Shown one piece after another: positions 26,594-34,660 of a DNA stretch of 64,000 bases; position 1 is the stretch's first letter; every line of letters begins with the position of its first letter. The stretch is from Myxococcales bacterium 68-20 (GTDB lineage Bacteria > Myxococcota_A > Polyangia > Polyangiales > Polyangiaceae): NCBI GenBank assembly GCA_001899635.1, contig MKVQ01000003.1, forward strand, positions 124,001-188,000, given 5' to 3'. The notes beneath the pieces were generated by a model. It saw nothing but the letters and a program-made list of their open reading frames with translations, was not told where the DNA came from and made no database searches. A program made the position numbers and the translations under genes.

Positions 26594-27445
26594 ATGAAAC
26601 AGTTCGTTCGACTCATCAGTGTTTGCAGCGTGGCCTCGCTCGGGATCGTCGCGGTCCCGAGCGTCGCCAGTGCAGAGACCGCGGAGAGCGCGGACGTCGG
26701 GACCACGAGCTCCGCGATGCATGCGCACAAAGCCTTCAAGGAGGCGCTCGCCGAGCTGGATCTCCGGCCCGAGCAGAAGGAGGCCATCGACGAGCTCCGA
26801 GACGAGGGCAAGGAGCGCCGCGCGCCGGTGAAGAAGGCGAGGCGCGAGCTGATGTTGGCGGTCGCCGATCAGGTCGAGGAGGGAAAGATCGACCGTTGCG
26901 AGGTCGAACCTCAAATCAAGAAGGTCGCCTCCGCAGTCGCCGAGGCGCGTCCGGGTGACCGAGCCGCGTTCGAGAAGCTGCACGAGATCCTCGATCCGGA
27001 GCAGCGCGCGCAGTTCGTCGAGTCACTCCAGCGGCGCATGGAGGCGCGAAAGGGCAAGGCCGAGCCGCGTGCGCTCGTCGAGAAGATGGACCGCGAGCTC
27101 GACCTCACGGACGAACAGAAGCAGCAAGTCGCGCAGATCCTCTCCGGCCTCCGCCAGATCTACGAGGCCGAGCCCGCGCACGCCGAACATCACGAGCGCT
27201 GGGCGAGGATCCTCGAGGCGTTCAAGAGCGACCATTTCGACCTCGACAAGGTCGCCCCGATGAAAGATGTGGCGGAGAAGGTCACCAAGCGGATCGAGGG
27301 TCACCTCTGGGCAGCCGAGGCCGTGCTCCCCGTGCTCACCGAACAGCAGCGCGCCCGCCTCGCCGAGAAGCTTCGCGACAAGGCGAAGGGTCACAGCGGG
27401 ACGAAACACGGCGCCTCGACCGGCATGGACGACGACGAGGACTGA
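26594..27445 (+). CDS. Periplasmic Spy/CpxP-like LTXXQ protein
   Basis: A 283-residue exported helical protein: signal peptide about 1-27 (ending Ala-Ser-Ala-Glu), then repeated LTXXQ-like motifs: Leu-Arg-Pro-Glu-Gln, Leu-Asp-Pro-Glu-Gln, Leu-Thr-Asp-Glu-Gln and Leu-Thr-Glu-Gln-Gln. Spy and CpxP (about 160 residues) are periplasmic chaperones or stress sensors; this one is nearly twice as long, as if built from two units. The C-terminus is Lys/His/Asp-rich, possibly metal-binding. A strong ribosome site AGGAGG lies seven bases before ATG 26594. A long perfect hairpin follows the gene. Confidence 0.8.
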   Translation: MKQFVRLISVCSVASLGIVAVPSVASAETAESADVGTTSSAMHAHKAFKEALAELDLRPEQKEAIDELRDEGKERRAPVKKARRELMLAVADQVEEGKIDRCEVEPQIKKVASAVAEARPGDRAAFEKLHEILDPEQRAQFVESLQRRMEARKGKAEPRALVEKMDRELDLTDEQKQQVAQILSGLRQIYEAEPAHAEHHERWARILEAFKSDHFDLDKVAPMKDVAEKVTKRIEGHLWAAEAVLPVLTEQQRARLAEKLRDKAKGHSGTKHGASTGMDDDED

Positions 27446-27473
27446 ACCGCGTACCGCGACTTCCACCCCCCAC

Positions 27474-27509
27474 CGAGAGCCTGCGGGAGCTCGAGCCCGC
27501 AGGCTCTCG
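27474..27509 (+). terminator. Perfect 14-bp stem terminator
   Basis: CGAGAGCCTGCGGG and CCCGCAGGCTCTCG pair perfectly around AGCTCGAG, 28 bases after the Spy-like gene. It is the strongest hairpin I found in the window. No T-run follows. Confidence 0.7.
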
Positions 27510-27611
27510 ACCGCCGACACACCGCATCATCGCCGGAGATCACGGCCAAGACGCCGGTGAATATTCCGCGCGCGCGGAGCGTCTCTTCCTCCCTCGGGAG
27601 CATCCTCGGGG

Positions 27612-28826
27612 ATGCCCCGCGAAGAAAGCCCGTACATACTCGAAGCCATGCCCGCCGCTCGACTCGCTTACCTCGCCGACCGCCAGGTCCACCTCGTCTT
27701 CGACGATGGCACCGAGGAGCCGCTCGTGAGCCCCTTCGTCGAAGGGGTGCACCGTCGTGAGGCGAGCATCGAACGCAAGACCGGCTGGAAGACGAAGGGC
27801 ACCGGAGCGCGGTTCATGGGCGCGGCCGCGCTCTGGGACGAGGCCGAGGGACGGAGATCGCCGGCGACGTTCACGTCCGTCGCGAGAGGTCGACAGCGCG
27901 GCGAGATCCTCTACGCGATCACCACCGGTCCGGTGAGCGGCCTCTTCGCATACGACGTCGAGACGGGCGAGGAGCAGCGCCTCGTCCACGGGACCGACGG
28001 CGCGGCGCTGGCGATCGCGACGAGCGACGACCACCGCGTGATCGCGATGGCGCGCGACCAGAAGAACGGCGCGCGGAACCTCGCCGTCATGCGGGACGAT
28101 GGCGGCGACTCGGCGCTCGTCACCGACGGCGACACGATCGACGACGCGCCGGCGTGGGTGCCCGTCGGTCCCGAAGTGACGGAAGGTCGCCATCAGCTCG
28201 TCTACCAGTCGACCGGCATCGGGCGCGACGCCGCCGGCATGGTCGCCGGCTTCGGGCCGACGGAGATCAACATCCTCGACGCCGAGCACGGCTCGCTGAA
28301 GACCATCCTCTCGAGCCCGGACTACGACTATCTCGCGCCGCGCATGACCCGAGACGGCACGCTGCTCGTGATGCGGAGGCCGTACCAGGGACTACCGAAG
28401 GGCCCCGATCCGACCGCGTACCTGAAGGACGGCTTGCTCGCGCCGTTCAGGCTTGCCTACGCGGGCTTCCGCTATCTCGACTTCTTCTCGATGCGCTACA
28501 CCGGCAAGCCACTCGCGAACGCCGGCGACACGCGGGCGCGCAACATCGACGCGCGGAAGCTCATCGAGCGGCAGAACATCGCCGCCGCCGGCGAGGAAGG
28601 CGAAGACGCGAAGGCCCGGCGGGCACCTGCCGACTGGGTGCTCTTGCGCCGTCGGCCGAACGGCGAGGAGATCGAGGTCGCGAAGAGCGTCGTCGCCTTC
28701 GATCTCGACGCGAGCGGAGCGGTCTTCGTGAGCGACGGCGACGGCGTCGATCGGATCGGTGCGGACGGCGTGACGAAGCGACTCTCGCGCGCGCAGCGTG
28801 TGATGGCGATCGCCGCCACGCACTGA
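27612..28826 (+). CDS. Cytoplasmic beta-propeller-like protein, unknown function
   Basis: A 404-residue protein with no signal peptide. Repeated strand phrases (Gly-Leu-Phe-Ala-Tyr-Asp-Val-Glu-Thr-Gly-Glu; Thr-Glu-Ile-Asn-Ile-Leu-Asp-Ala; Tyr-Leu-Ala-Pro-Arg-Met-Thr-Arg-Asp-Gly-Thr-Leu-Leu-Val) resemble TolB/WD40-type propellers. A linker near 225-300 contains a more hydrophobic Phe-Arg-Leu-Ala-Tyr-Ala-Gly-Phe-Arg-Tyr-Leu-Asp segment. I do not recognise a family with certainty. Start ATG 27612 has GGGAG 11 bases upstream; ATG 27648 is a reasonable alternative. It converges with the HD/receiver protein. Confidence 0.65.
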   Translation: MPREESPYILEAMPAARLAYLADRQVHLVFDDGTEEPLVSPFVEGVHRREASIERKTGWKTKGTGARFMGAAALWDEAEGRRSPATFTSVARGRQRGEILYAITTGPVSGLFAYDVETGEEQRLVHGTDGAALAIATSDDHRVIAMARDQKNGARNLAVMRDDGGDSALVTDGDTIDDAPAWVPVGPEVTEGRHQLVYQSTGIGRDAAGMVAGFGPTEINILDAEHGSLKTILSSPDYDYLAPRMTRDGTLLVMRRPYQGLPKGPDPTAYLKDGLLAPFRLAYAGFRYLDFFSMRYTGKPLANAGDTRARNIDARKLIERQNIAAAGEEGEDAKARRAPADWVLLRRRPNGEEIEVAKSVVAFDLDASGAVFVSDGDGVDRIGADGVTKRLSRAQRVMAIAATH

Positions 28827-28872
28827 CTCACCGTTCGCCTGAAACCACGAGCGGTGAGCTCGAAAGGCGAGC
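28827..28872. terminator. Paired hairpins between convergent genes
   Basis: CTCACCG (28827-28833) pairs with CGGTGAG (28852-28858), and GCTCG-AAAGG-CGAGC (28858-28872) forms a second stem. Both sit between two convergent stops and may act as a bidirectional terminator. Confidence 0.5.
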
Positions 28873-28878
28873 CGCGAG

Positions 28879-31137
28879 TCAGAGACCTTCGTCCATCCGG
28901 CGCATGCCCTCGAGGAGCAGCGCTTCGGCCGACTCCGCAACGAGGCGCTTCGGCGGGACGAAGGACGGATCGAGCGCGAACTCGCCATCCTGGAAGCGAA
29001 CCATCGCGTAGAAGGCGTCGGCGCCGGAGATGTTGCCGAGCACCGCGTTCGCGATCGCGCCTTCGAGGAAGTGGATCTCGCCGGAGCTGCCGCCGCTCTT
29101 CACGTTGAGCTTGCCGGTCTTACGGCCGTGGAAGAGGACCTGCACGATGTCGGGCAGGCCCATCTCGCGGAGGCTTCCGCTCACGCCCTTCGCGCCGCCG
29201 CCCTTGCCGCTCTGAGAGCGCTGCTCGAGCATCGCCTTGATCTTGGCGACGAGGACGTCCGCCTGCACGGGCTTGGCCACGAAGTCCATCGCGCCGAGAT
29301 CGAACGCGCGTTGTGCCTCGGCACGCCCCTGCTTCTGGGTGTGGACGATCCACGCGACGTCGCGCCCCCAGCGCTCCTTCCGAGCCTCGGAGAGGAAGGC
29401 GAGGCCGTCGGCGTCGGGGAGCTCGACCTCGCAGACGACGAGATCGAACTCGACCCCCTCCATCGCGACGAGCCTGCGCGCGGCGTCGGCGCTTCGAGCG
29501 ATCTTCACGTCGAAGCCCTGCTCCACCATCCGGAGCTCCAGCACCGTCGACTCCTCGGGATCGGGGTCGACGATGAGCGCGCGATGGCGGTTCGCGAGCA
29601 GCTTCGCCTTCATGTCCTCGCCGAGGACGAGCGCCTTGTACAGATCGAGGATCGCCGGATCGAAGATCGTGCCCCGGTGCTTGTGGAGCACGTCCATCGC
29701 CTCCGCCGGACCAAGCACCTTCCGGAACGGGTTGCGTGGGTTCTGCGTGAGGTCCGCGTACGTGTCCGCCACGGCGAGGAGGCGGCCGCCGAGAGGGATC
29801 TCCTTGCCGGCCAGCTTGTCGGGGAAGCCCTTCCCGTCGAAGCGCTCGTACATGTGGAAGACGGCGTTCCGGATCGCTGGCGGCAGGCGCACCGCCTCGA
29901 GGAGCCGGAGCGGAGTGTCGTACGCCTTCTGCGCGGCGAGGCGGTGGCCTTCGTACTCACTGCAGTTGAGCGCGGTGAGATGGAACTGGCCCATCTTGCC
30001 GAGGTCGTGGATGTGCCCTGCGACGATGACCGCGTACGTGTCGGCGTTGTCGAGGTTCATCCGCTCCGCGACGCGGCGGAGGAGACGCGCAACCTGCGAC
30101 GAATGCCCGCGAAGCTCCTGTCGGGCGTTCTCGAGGAGGCTCACCATCACGGTGAGGAGCTCGATCGTCGTGTCGTTCTGGAACGCGTGCACCGAACGCT
30201 CCGCCGACGGGGCGGGCTCGGGCACGACCCGCATCATCAGCGACGACGGCTCCTGCGGAGGCGGGAGCGAATCGAAGGACGGTGCGCGGGAGCGAACGGG
30301 CGGCGGAGACGGCGGCTCACGGCGCGGCATCTCTCGCGGCGGCGGCGGTGCGGAGAGCGACACGTCGGCAGTGGCGCGCTTCACCGATGCCCGCTGGTTC
30401 GGGAGCGGCGGCGGCACCGGCATGTCGAAGTCCGGAGAGCTCGCGCGAACGGCGGATGCGCTCGGCCGGATGCCGCGCATCAGATCATCGTCGTCGTCGG
30501 GGCTCGAGCGGCGCTGGGCCGGCGGCGGAGAGAGGCGCTCGAACGCCATGTCCTCGTCGATGGTCGACGAGTTGCGCTTGAACGTCTCCTTCGCCGCCAT
30601 CACACGGCCGTCGGCGAGGACCTGCTGCCCGAAGTCGTAGGAGGTCACCCGCTCGAAGCGCTCGAACGCGCGGACGTCGCCCGCGTGGTGCTTGCGGATC
30701 GCCGCGGAGACGGCGGCAGGCCGTGCGACGAACGCCTTCACGTCACGAGCGCCGGAGACGAGCTTCACCTCCCGGAGCATCTCCGCGTTGTCGGGATCGG
30801 GCGTGACGACGCTGAGCACGCTCGTCTGGCGATCGAAGAGGACCGGGAAGACGCCCAGCGTCTCGGCGACACGACGCGGGACCATCTGGACGGTCGCGCG
30901 CGGGATGTCGGCCTTCGAGAGCTTCTCCGCGGAGACGAAGTGTGTGCGGTAGATGCCCGACAGCGCCTTGAGGAGATCGCCCTCGCTCAAGATCTCGTTG
31001 TCGATGAGTACGTCCTCGGCGCGCTCGGACGTCGCGTGGAGCAGCGCGACCGCTCGCTCGTATTGGGGCCGCTGCAGGATCTGCGCTCGATGGAGCAGAT
31101 CGACGACCTTCATCTTGGGCGTACCCTGAGCGCTCAC
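28879..31137 (-). CDS. MshEN - HD-GYP-like - receiver - DUF4388 fusion
   Basis: A 752-residue signalling protein. Residues about 1-150 resemble the type II secretion ATPase N-terminal domain (MshEN), some of which bind c-di-GMP. A long Pro/Ser/Arg linker (150-330) leads to an HD domain (about 340-515) with His377-Asp378-Leu-Gly-Lys, but the later motif reads His-Met-Tyr-Glu and Gly-Lys-Gly-Phe-Pro where HD-GYP enzymes have His-His-Glu and Gly-Tyr-Pro. The receiver (about 525-640) has Glu570 at the phosphoacceptor position, with Lys retained in Ala-Lys-Pro. A DUF4388 (PatA-type) domain ends the protein (about 655-752). The start is GTG 31137; ATG 31113 is an alternative. Probably a c-di-GMP-linked output or scaffold; catalytic activity is doubtful. 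Confidence 0.85.
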   Translation of the reverse strand: MSAQGTPKMKVVDLLHRAQILQRPQYERAVALLHATSERAEDVLIDNEILSEGDLLKALSGIYRTHFVSAEKLSKADIPRATVQMVPRRVAETLGVFPVLFDRQTSVLSVVTPDPDNAEMLREVKLVSGARDVKAFVARPAAVSAAIRKHHAGDVRAFERFERVTSYDFGQQVLADGRVMAAKETFKRNSSTIDEDMAFERLSPPPAQRRSSPDDDDDLMRGIRPSASAVRASSPDFDMPVPPPLPNQRASVKRATADVSLSAPPPPREMPRREPPSPPPVRSRAPSFDSLPPPQEPSSLMMRVVPEPAPSAERSVHAFQNDTTIELLTVMVSLLENARQELRGHSSQVARLLRRVAERMNLDNADTYAVIVAGHIHDLGKMGQFHLTALNCSEYEGHRLAAQKAYDTPLRLLEAVRLPPAIRNAVFHMYERFDGKGFPDKLAGKEIPLGGRLLAVADTYADLTQNPRNPFRKVLGPAEAMDVLHKHRGTIFDPAILDLYKALVLGEDMKAKLLANRHRALIVDPDPEESTVLELRMVEQGFDVKIARSADAARRLVAMEGVEFDLVVCEVELPDADGLAFLSEARKERWGRDVAWIVHTQKQGRAEAQRAFDLGAMDFVAKPVQADVLVAKIKAMLEQRSQSGKGGGAKGVSGSLREMGLPDIVQVLFHGRKTGKLNVKSGGSSGEIHFLEGAIANAVLGNISGADAFYAMVRFQDGEFALDPSFVPPKRLVAESAEALLLEGMRRMDEGL

Positions 31138-31157
31138 GGAGGTGACCGCCTTCTATT

Positions 31158-31802
31158 CTAACCGCCCTCGCTCGCCCTTTGGCGTACGAAACTCAGTAGG
31201 AAATCGAGGGCCACCTGGTTCTGGCCCCCCTCGGGGATGACGATGTCGGCGAACCGCTTGGAGGGCTCGACGAACGCCAGGTGCATGGGCCGCACCGACT
31301 CGTAGTACTGTTTACGGATTTGGCCGAAGGACCGCCCTCGGTGCTCGAGGTCCCGGCGGATCCGCCTCATCACGCGGATGTCGGGATCGGTATCCACATA
31401 GAGCTTCACTTCGAAGCGCGACCGTAGCCGTTCGTCCGCGAGGACGAGGATGCCCTCGACCACGATGATCGCCGCCGGCTCCACGAGCACGCCGTCCTTC
31501 GCGCGGTCGTGGACCGTGAAGTCGTACGTCGGGCGCTGGATCGACTTCCCCGAGCGGAGCGCATCGAGGTGCTGCGTCATGAGGTCGAGCTCGAGCGCAT
31601 CCGGATGGTCGTAGTTGACGCTCTCGCGCTCCGACTCCGGCAAGTGCGTCTGCGGCCGGTAGTAGTGGTCCTGCTGGAGCATCACTCCGCTTCCCGGCGG
31701 AAGCGCCTCGAGCACCGCACGCGCGATGGTGCTCTTACCCGATCCCGATCCCCCCGCGATCCCCAACACGAGCGGTGGCCGAAAGGACGGAGGCGGCTGC
31801 AT
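31158..31802 (-). CDS. udk: Uridine kinase
   Basis: A 214-residue P-loop kinase. Gly-Gly-Ser-Gly-Ser-Gly-Lys-Ser-Thr is the Walker A motif; Gln-Gln-Asp-His-Tyr-Tyr-Arg, Asn-Tyr-Asp-His-Pro-Asp-Ala and Thr-Tyr-Asp-Phe are the uridine/cytidine-binding signatures of Udk. It phosphorylates uridine and cytidine to the monophosphates in pyrimidine salvage. Start ATG 31802 is preferred over GTG 31820 because AGGA lies about nine bases upstream. It precedes the HD/receiver gene by about 20 bases, so the two may be co-transcribed. Confidence 0.93.
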   Translation of the reverse strand: MQPPPSFRPPLVLGIAGGSGSGKSTIARAVLEALPPGSGVMLQQDHYYRPQTHLPESERESVNYDHPDALELDLMTQHLDALRSGKSIQRPTYDFTVHDRAKDGVLVEPAAIIVVEGILVLADERLRSRFEVKLYVDTDPDIRVMRRIRRDLEHRGRSFGQIRKQYYESVRPMHLAFVEPSKRFADIVIPEGGQNQVALDFLLSFVRQRASEGG

Positions 31803-31967
31803 CGCGCATTTTCCTAGCACACGCGCGACAAACGGTCGGCGTCATGTTGCTCGCGCGAAGGCGAGCGAGACGCTCGCGCCGTGCTCCATTGCAGGTTTGA
31901 AATGCGCGCGCCGCTCGAAGGCACCACCGTGCGTCGCGACCGCGCGAGGCGTCGGATCGGTCGCGAG

Positions 31968-32699
31968 CTACTTCGTGTTGACGAGCCAGGCGAGCGGACG
32001 CCGATACGTGCTGATCATTCGATCGCTCGGGACCTCGTGGCCCATGCCGGCGACGAGCTGCACACGCACCGGGACCTTCACCTTCTTGAGCGTCTCGCCG
32101 ACGCACACGGTGTTCCGCGCCACGCCGTCGTTCTCACCGGTGAGGAGGTAGACCCTCTCGACCTTGCGCTTCTTCTTGTCGAGCGCTTCGGTCACGTCGC
32201 CCCAATACGCGTCGCTCGCGGCGAGGATGAGCCAGCGCGACCACGTGCGCTGATCCTTGAGGCCGACGTTCATCGCGACCCAGGCACCTTCGCTGAAGCC
32301 GACGAGGACGTTGTTGCGGCGCTGGACCTTGCCCTTGTACTTCGCGCGGAGCGCCTCGATCGTCGCGTCGATCACGCGCTGGGCGTCGACCGTGCCGTTC
32401 GTCCACGTTCGGCCACCCGCGTCGTTGACGCCGCTGCCCGAGGGGCAGACCACCCAGCCGAACTGCGTCGCGACGCGCGCCCACTTCCGGCAGTCCTCCG
32501 CCGGATTCCCTCCGCGGCCGTGGAGGTACATGATCACGGGCTTCGACCCGCGGGCATTCGGCTTGTAGTAGAAGGCGTCGGGAGCGCCGGGGACCGCGAT
32601 GCGGAGCGGGTCGCCGAGCGATGCGGGCTTCGCGAACGCCACACGCGGGAGCAGCGCGAGGATCGCCGTAGCGATCAGGGCGAGAAGCACACTACGCAT
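31968..32699 (-). CDS. Exported alpha/beta-hydrolase (esterase)
   Basis: A 243-residue protein with a signal peptide (about 1-23, ending Ala-Phe-Ala-Lys). The alpha/beta-hydrolase elements are His-Gly-Arg-Gly-Gly-Asn-Pro (oxyanion region), nucleophile Ser in Gly-Phe-Ser-Glu-Gly-Ala-Trp, Asp in Gly-Glu-Asn-Asp-Gly and His in Gly-Met-Gly-His-Glu-Val. This resembles PHB-depolymerase/feruloyl-esterase-like or carboxylesterase proteins; the substrate is not determined. Start ATG 32699 is chosen because it gives a proper signal peptide; the open frame continues to 32744. Located upstream of udk on the same strand with a spacer of about 165 bases. Confidence 0.82.
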   Translation of the reverse strand: MRSVLLALIATAILALLPRVAFAKPASLGDPLRIAVPGAPDAFYYKPNARGSKPVIMYLHGRGGNPAEDCRKWARVATQFGWVVCPSGSGVNDAGGRTWTNGTVDAQRVIDATIEALRAKYKGKVQRRNNVLVGFSEGAWVAMNVGLKDQRTWSRWLILAASDAYWGDVTEALDKKKRKVERVYLLTGENDGVARNTVCVGETLKKVKVPVRVQLVAGMGHEVPSDRMISTYRRPLAWLVNTK

Positions 32700-32758
32700 C
32701 GGGCCCCGAGCATAGTCAACGACGGCTCGGAGGCAACCCTCCACAGCGATCGCGCGGC

Positions 32759-32803
32759 CTCACGCGGCCTCAGGCGGTCTCAGGCGGTCTCAGGCGGTCT
32801 CAG
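32759..32803. repeat. Tandem 10-bp repeat
   Basis: CTCAGGCGGT occurs three times in exact tandem (32769-32798), preceded by a degenerate copy and followed by a half copy. It lies between the esterase start and the hemC stop. It is a simple minisatellite with no obvious function. Confidence 0.85.
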
Positions 32804-32855
32804 CGCTCTCACTTAGCGCGACGGGCCCTCCGGCCGGGAAAAAGCCGGGCGTCCG

Positions 32856-33767
32856 TCAGCCCAGCAAAGCCCCGCCGACCGAGAGCCCGAAGGCGGTGGC
32901 GTCGTCGTCCGAGGCCGGCCACGGGACGGTCTGGTCCTGGCGTGCGTGAACGAGAGCGCCCGTTCCGTTCGCGACGAACGCCCGGAGGCGCATCATGACG
33001 GCGCCGTCCTTCTCGATGCGCTCCGCGTAGGCGCCCAGCGGCGTCTTGCAGTCCGCTCCGAGCGCCGCCAAGACGCCCCGCTCAGCATGGACGCAACGGC
33101 TCGTGACCTCGTCGGCGAGCACCGCGAGGAGCCGGCCCGTCGCTTCGTCGTCGACCCGCGACTCGATCCCGAGGGCCCCCTGCCCGACGGCGGGAAGGCT
33201 GACCTCCGGCGAGAGCACCTCCGTGGCGCGGTCGGCGAGGCCGAGCCGCACGAGGCCGGCGCGCGCGAGGATGATCCCGTCCGCCTCGCCCGCGTCGACC
33301 TTGCGCAGGCGCGTGTCGACGTTGCCGCGCAGCGGGACGATCTCGAGGTCAGGACGCACGGCGAGGAGGTTCGCGGCGCGCCGCAGGCTGCTCGTGCCGA
33401 TCTTCGCGCCCTTCGGCAGATCGGCGAGCGTGCCGTACCGCGGAGCGACGAGGACGTCGCGCGGGTCTTCTCGCTGCGGGATGCAGGTGATCGCGAGGCC
33501 GTCGGGGAGCGTCGCCGGCACGTCCTTGATCGAGTGCACCGCAATGTCCGCCCGGCGCTCGAGCAGTGCCTCCTCGATCTCCTTCACGAAGAGGCCCTTG
33601 CCGCCGACCTCGGAGAGCGGGCGATCCTGGATCTTGTCGCCCGTCGTCACGACCTGCTCCTCGACGAGCTCGAGGTCCGGGTGCGCCGCCTTCAGGCGCG
33701 CAACGAACGCGCGGCACTGCGCGAGCGCGAGGGCGGACCGACGAGTGGCATAGACGAGGCGCGGCAT
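32856..33767 (-). CDS. hemC: Porphobilinogen deaminase (hydroxymethylbilane synthase)
   Basis: A 303-residue enzyme that joins four porphobilinogen units into hydroxymethylbilane. Conserved stretches are Ala-Thr-Arg-Arg-Ser-Ala-Leu-Ala, Gly-Lys-Gly-Leu-Phe-Val-Lys-Glu-Ile-Glu, His-Ser-Ile-Lys-Asp-Val-Pro, Gly-Thr-Ser-Ser-Leu-Arg-Arg, Arg-Gly-Asn-Val-Asp-Thr-Arg, and Cys240 in Asp-Cys-Lys-Thr-Pro-Leu, which carries the dipyrromethane cofactor. Length is normal. hemA and its HemX-like partner lie 8 kb away on the same strand, so the usual hem operon is split here. No ribosome site is striking at ATG 33767. Confidence 0.96.
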   Translation of the reverse strand: MPRLVYATRRSALALAQCRAFVARLKAAHPDLELVEEQVVTTGDKIQDRPLSEVGGKGLFVKEIEEALLERRADIAVHSIKDVPATLPDGLAITCIPQREDPRDVLVAPRYGTLADLPKGAKIGTSSLRRAANLLAVRPDLEIVPLRGNVDTRLRKVDAGEADGIILARAGLVRLGLADRATEVLSPEVSLPAVGQGALGIESRVDDEATGRLLAVLADEVTSRCVHAERGVLAALGADCKTPLGAYAERIEKDGAVMMRLRAFVANGTGALVHARQDQTVPWPASDDDATAFGLSVGGALLG

Positions 33768-34007
33768 GGGCCGGGCATCATAGCGCGCGAGGCAAGCATC
33801 TCGCCGAAGAACGCCGCCGAGAACATGAGCCTCGCGCGGCAGATCGCGATGAAGGTGCTGCGGAGCTCGCCAGCGGCCGCTGCCGTGGCTGTGCTTGGCC
33901 GCTGTCCTCCAGCCCGGCCCCTGGAGAAGAGATCCGAACCTTGGAGAAGAGAAGAGAGGTCGCGACGCGATCCACGCGACGCCGCCCTCCGGCGGGCACC
34001 GCTGATG

Positions 34008-34658
34008 TCAGACGCGTCGCCACGGCGAGAGGCCGTGGCGTCGGATCACTCGGTAGAGGAGGACGAGGTACGTGAGGTCGAGCACGGCGAACGCGACGTA
34101 CACGACGTAGAGGAAGTAGAGCGGACGGCCGAGCTTCTCCTGCGCGTAGATCAGCAGCAGCGTCCCGAAGAAGCGCGCGATGCCGATGTACATCGACTGG
34201 CCCTTGGGATTGTTCCTGCGCAAGAGCATCTGGAGGGACGCTGCGCTCAGCAGGAGCTGTGCTCCGAAGCCCGTGATGCTTCCGCCCGCGCGGTCATTCG
34301 CGTCGATCGTCAAGCCCACGACCGATGCCGCGGACACGACCAGCACGAACACGAACGCCGGCACGAACAGCTTTCGGGGATAGTGGGCTTGCCACTCCTG
34401 ACGCCCGTACCGCAGGTATTGCGCGACCATCACCACGTCCAGCGCGCCCCAGAGGAAGTTCACGAGATTGGCGGGGAACACATCGGGCCAGACGAGGCCG
34501 AAGATCATCTCCCACGAGATGTTCACGCACAGGGGAACGAGCGGCATTCCGTAGGTGCGGTCGAGGAAACCGCGCCGGATGATCATCAGGTAGGTAGCGA
34601 GCCAGAGCACGGCGCATGCGCCGAACGAGGCGAGGAACACGGGATCTTCCGTATGCAC
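34008..34658 (-). CDS. Polytopic membrane protein resembling Pyr4-type terpene cyclases
   Basis: A 216-residue protein with about seven hydrophobic segments. The stretch Tyr-Gly-Met-Pro-Leu-Val-Pro-Leu-Cys-Val-Asn-Ile-Ser-Trp-Glu50 matches my memory of the first conserved block of Pyr4/PaxB-family integral-membrane terpene cyclases, and Asp194 in the last helix (Ala-Val-Leu-Asp-Leu-Thr-Tyr) sits where the family has its second acid. Start GTG 34658 has GGAGG six bases upstream, and the UbiA gene stops three bases before it, so the two are coupled. A UbiA plus Pyr4-like pair suggests prenylation then cyclisation of an aromatic or other acceptor. The family call is from motif resemblance only. 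A small hairpin at 33982-33995 follows the stop. Confidence 0.55.
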   Translation of the reverse strand: MHTEDPVFLASFGACAVLWLATYLMIIRRGFLDRTYGMPLVPLCVNISWEMIFGLVWPDVFPANLVNFLWGALDVVMVAQYLRYGRQEWQAHYPRKLFVPAFVFVLVVSAASVVGLTIDANDRAGGSITGFGAQLLLSAASLQMLLRRNNPKGQSMYIGIARFFGTLLLIYAQEKLGRPLYFLYVVYVAFAVLDLTYLVLLYRVIRRHGLSPWRRV

Positions 34659-34660
34659 GT

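Noticed and set aside
29071-31161. Long plus-strand open frame (696 codons)
   Set aside because: It is the complement of the MshEN-HD-receiver-DUF4388 gene and has no family-like sequence.
32759-32803. Decamer repeats as a plasmid-type iteron origin
   Set aside because: Only about four short copies, no adjacent rep gene, no A/T-rich region or DnaA boxes.
33871-33904. CAGCGGCC...GGCCGCTG hairpin upstream of hemC
   Set aside because: Perfect 8-bp arms but an 18-base loop; could be chance in GC-rich sequence, and no regulatory context was found.
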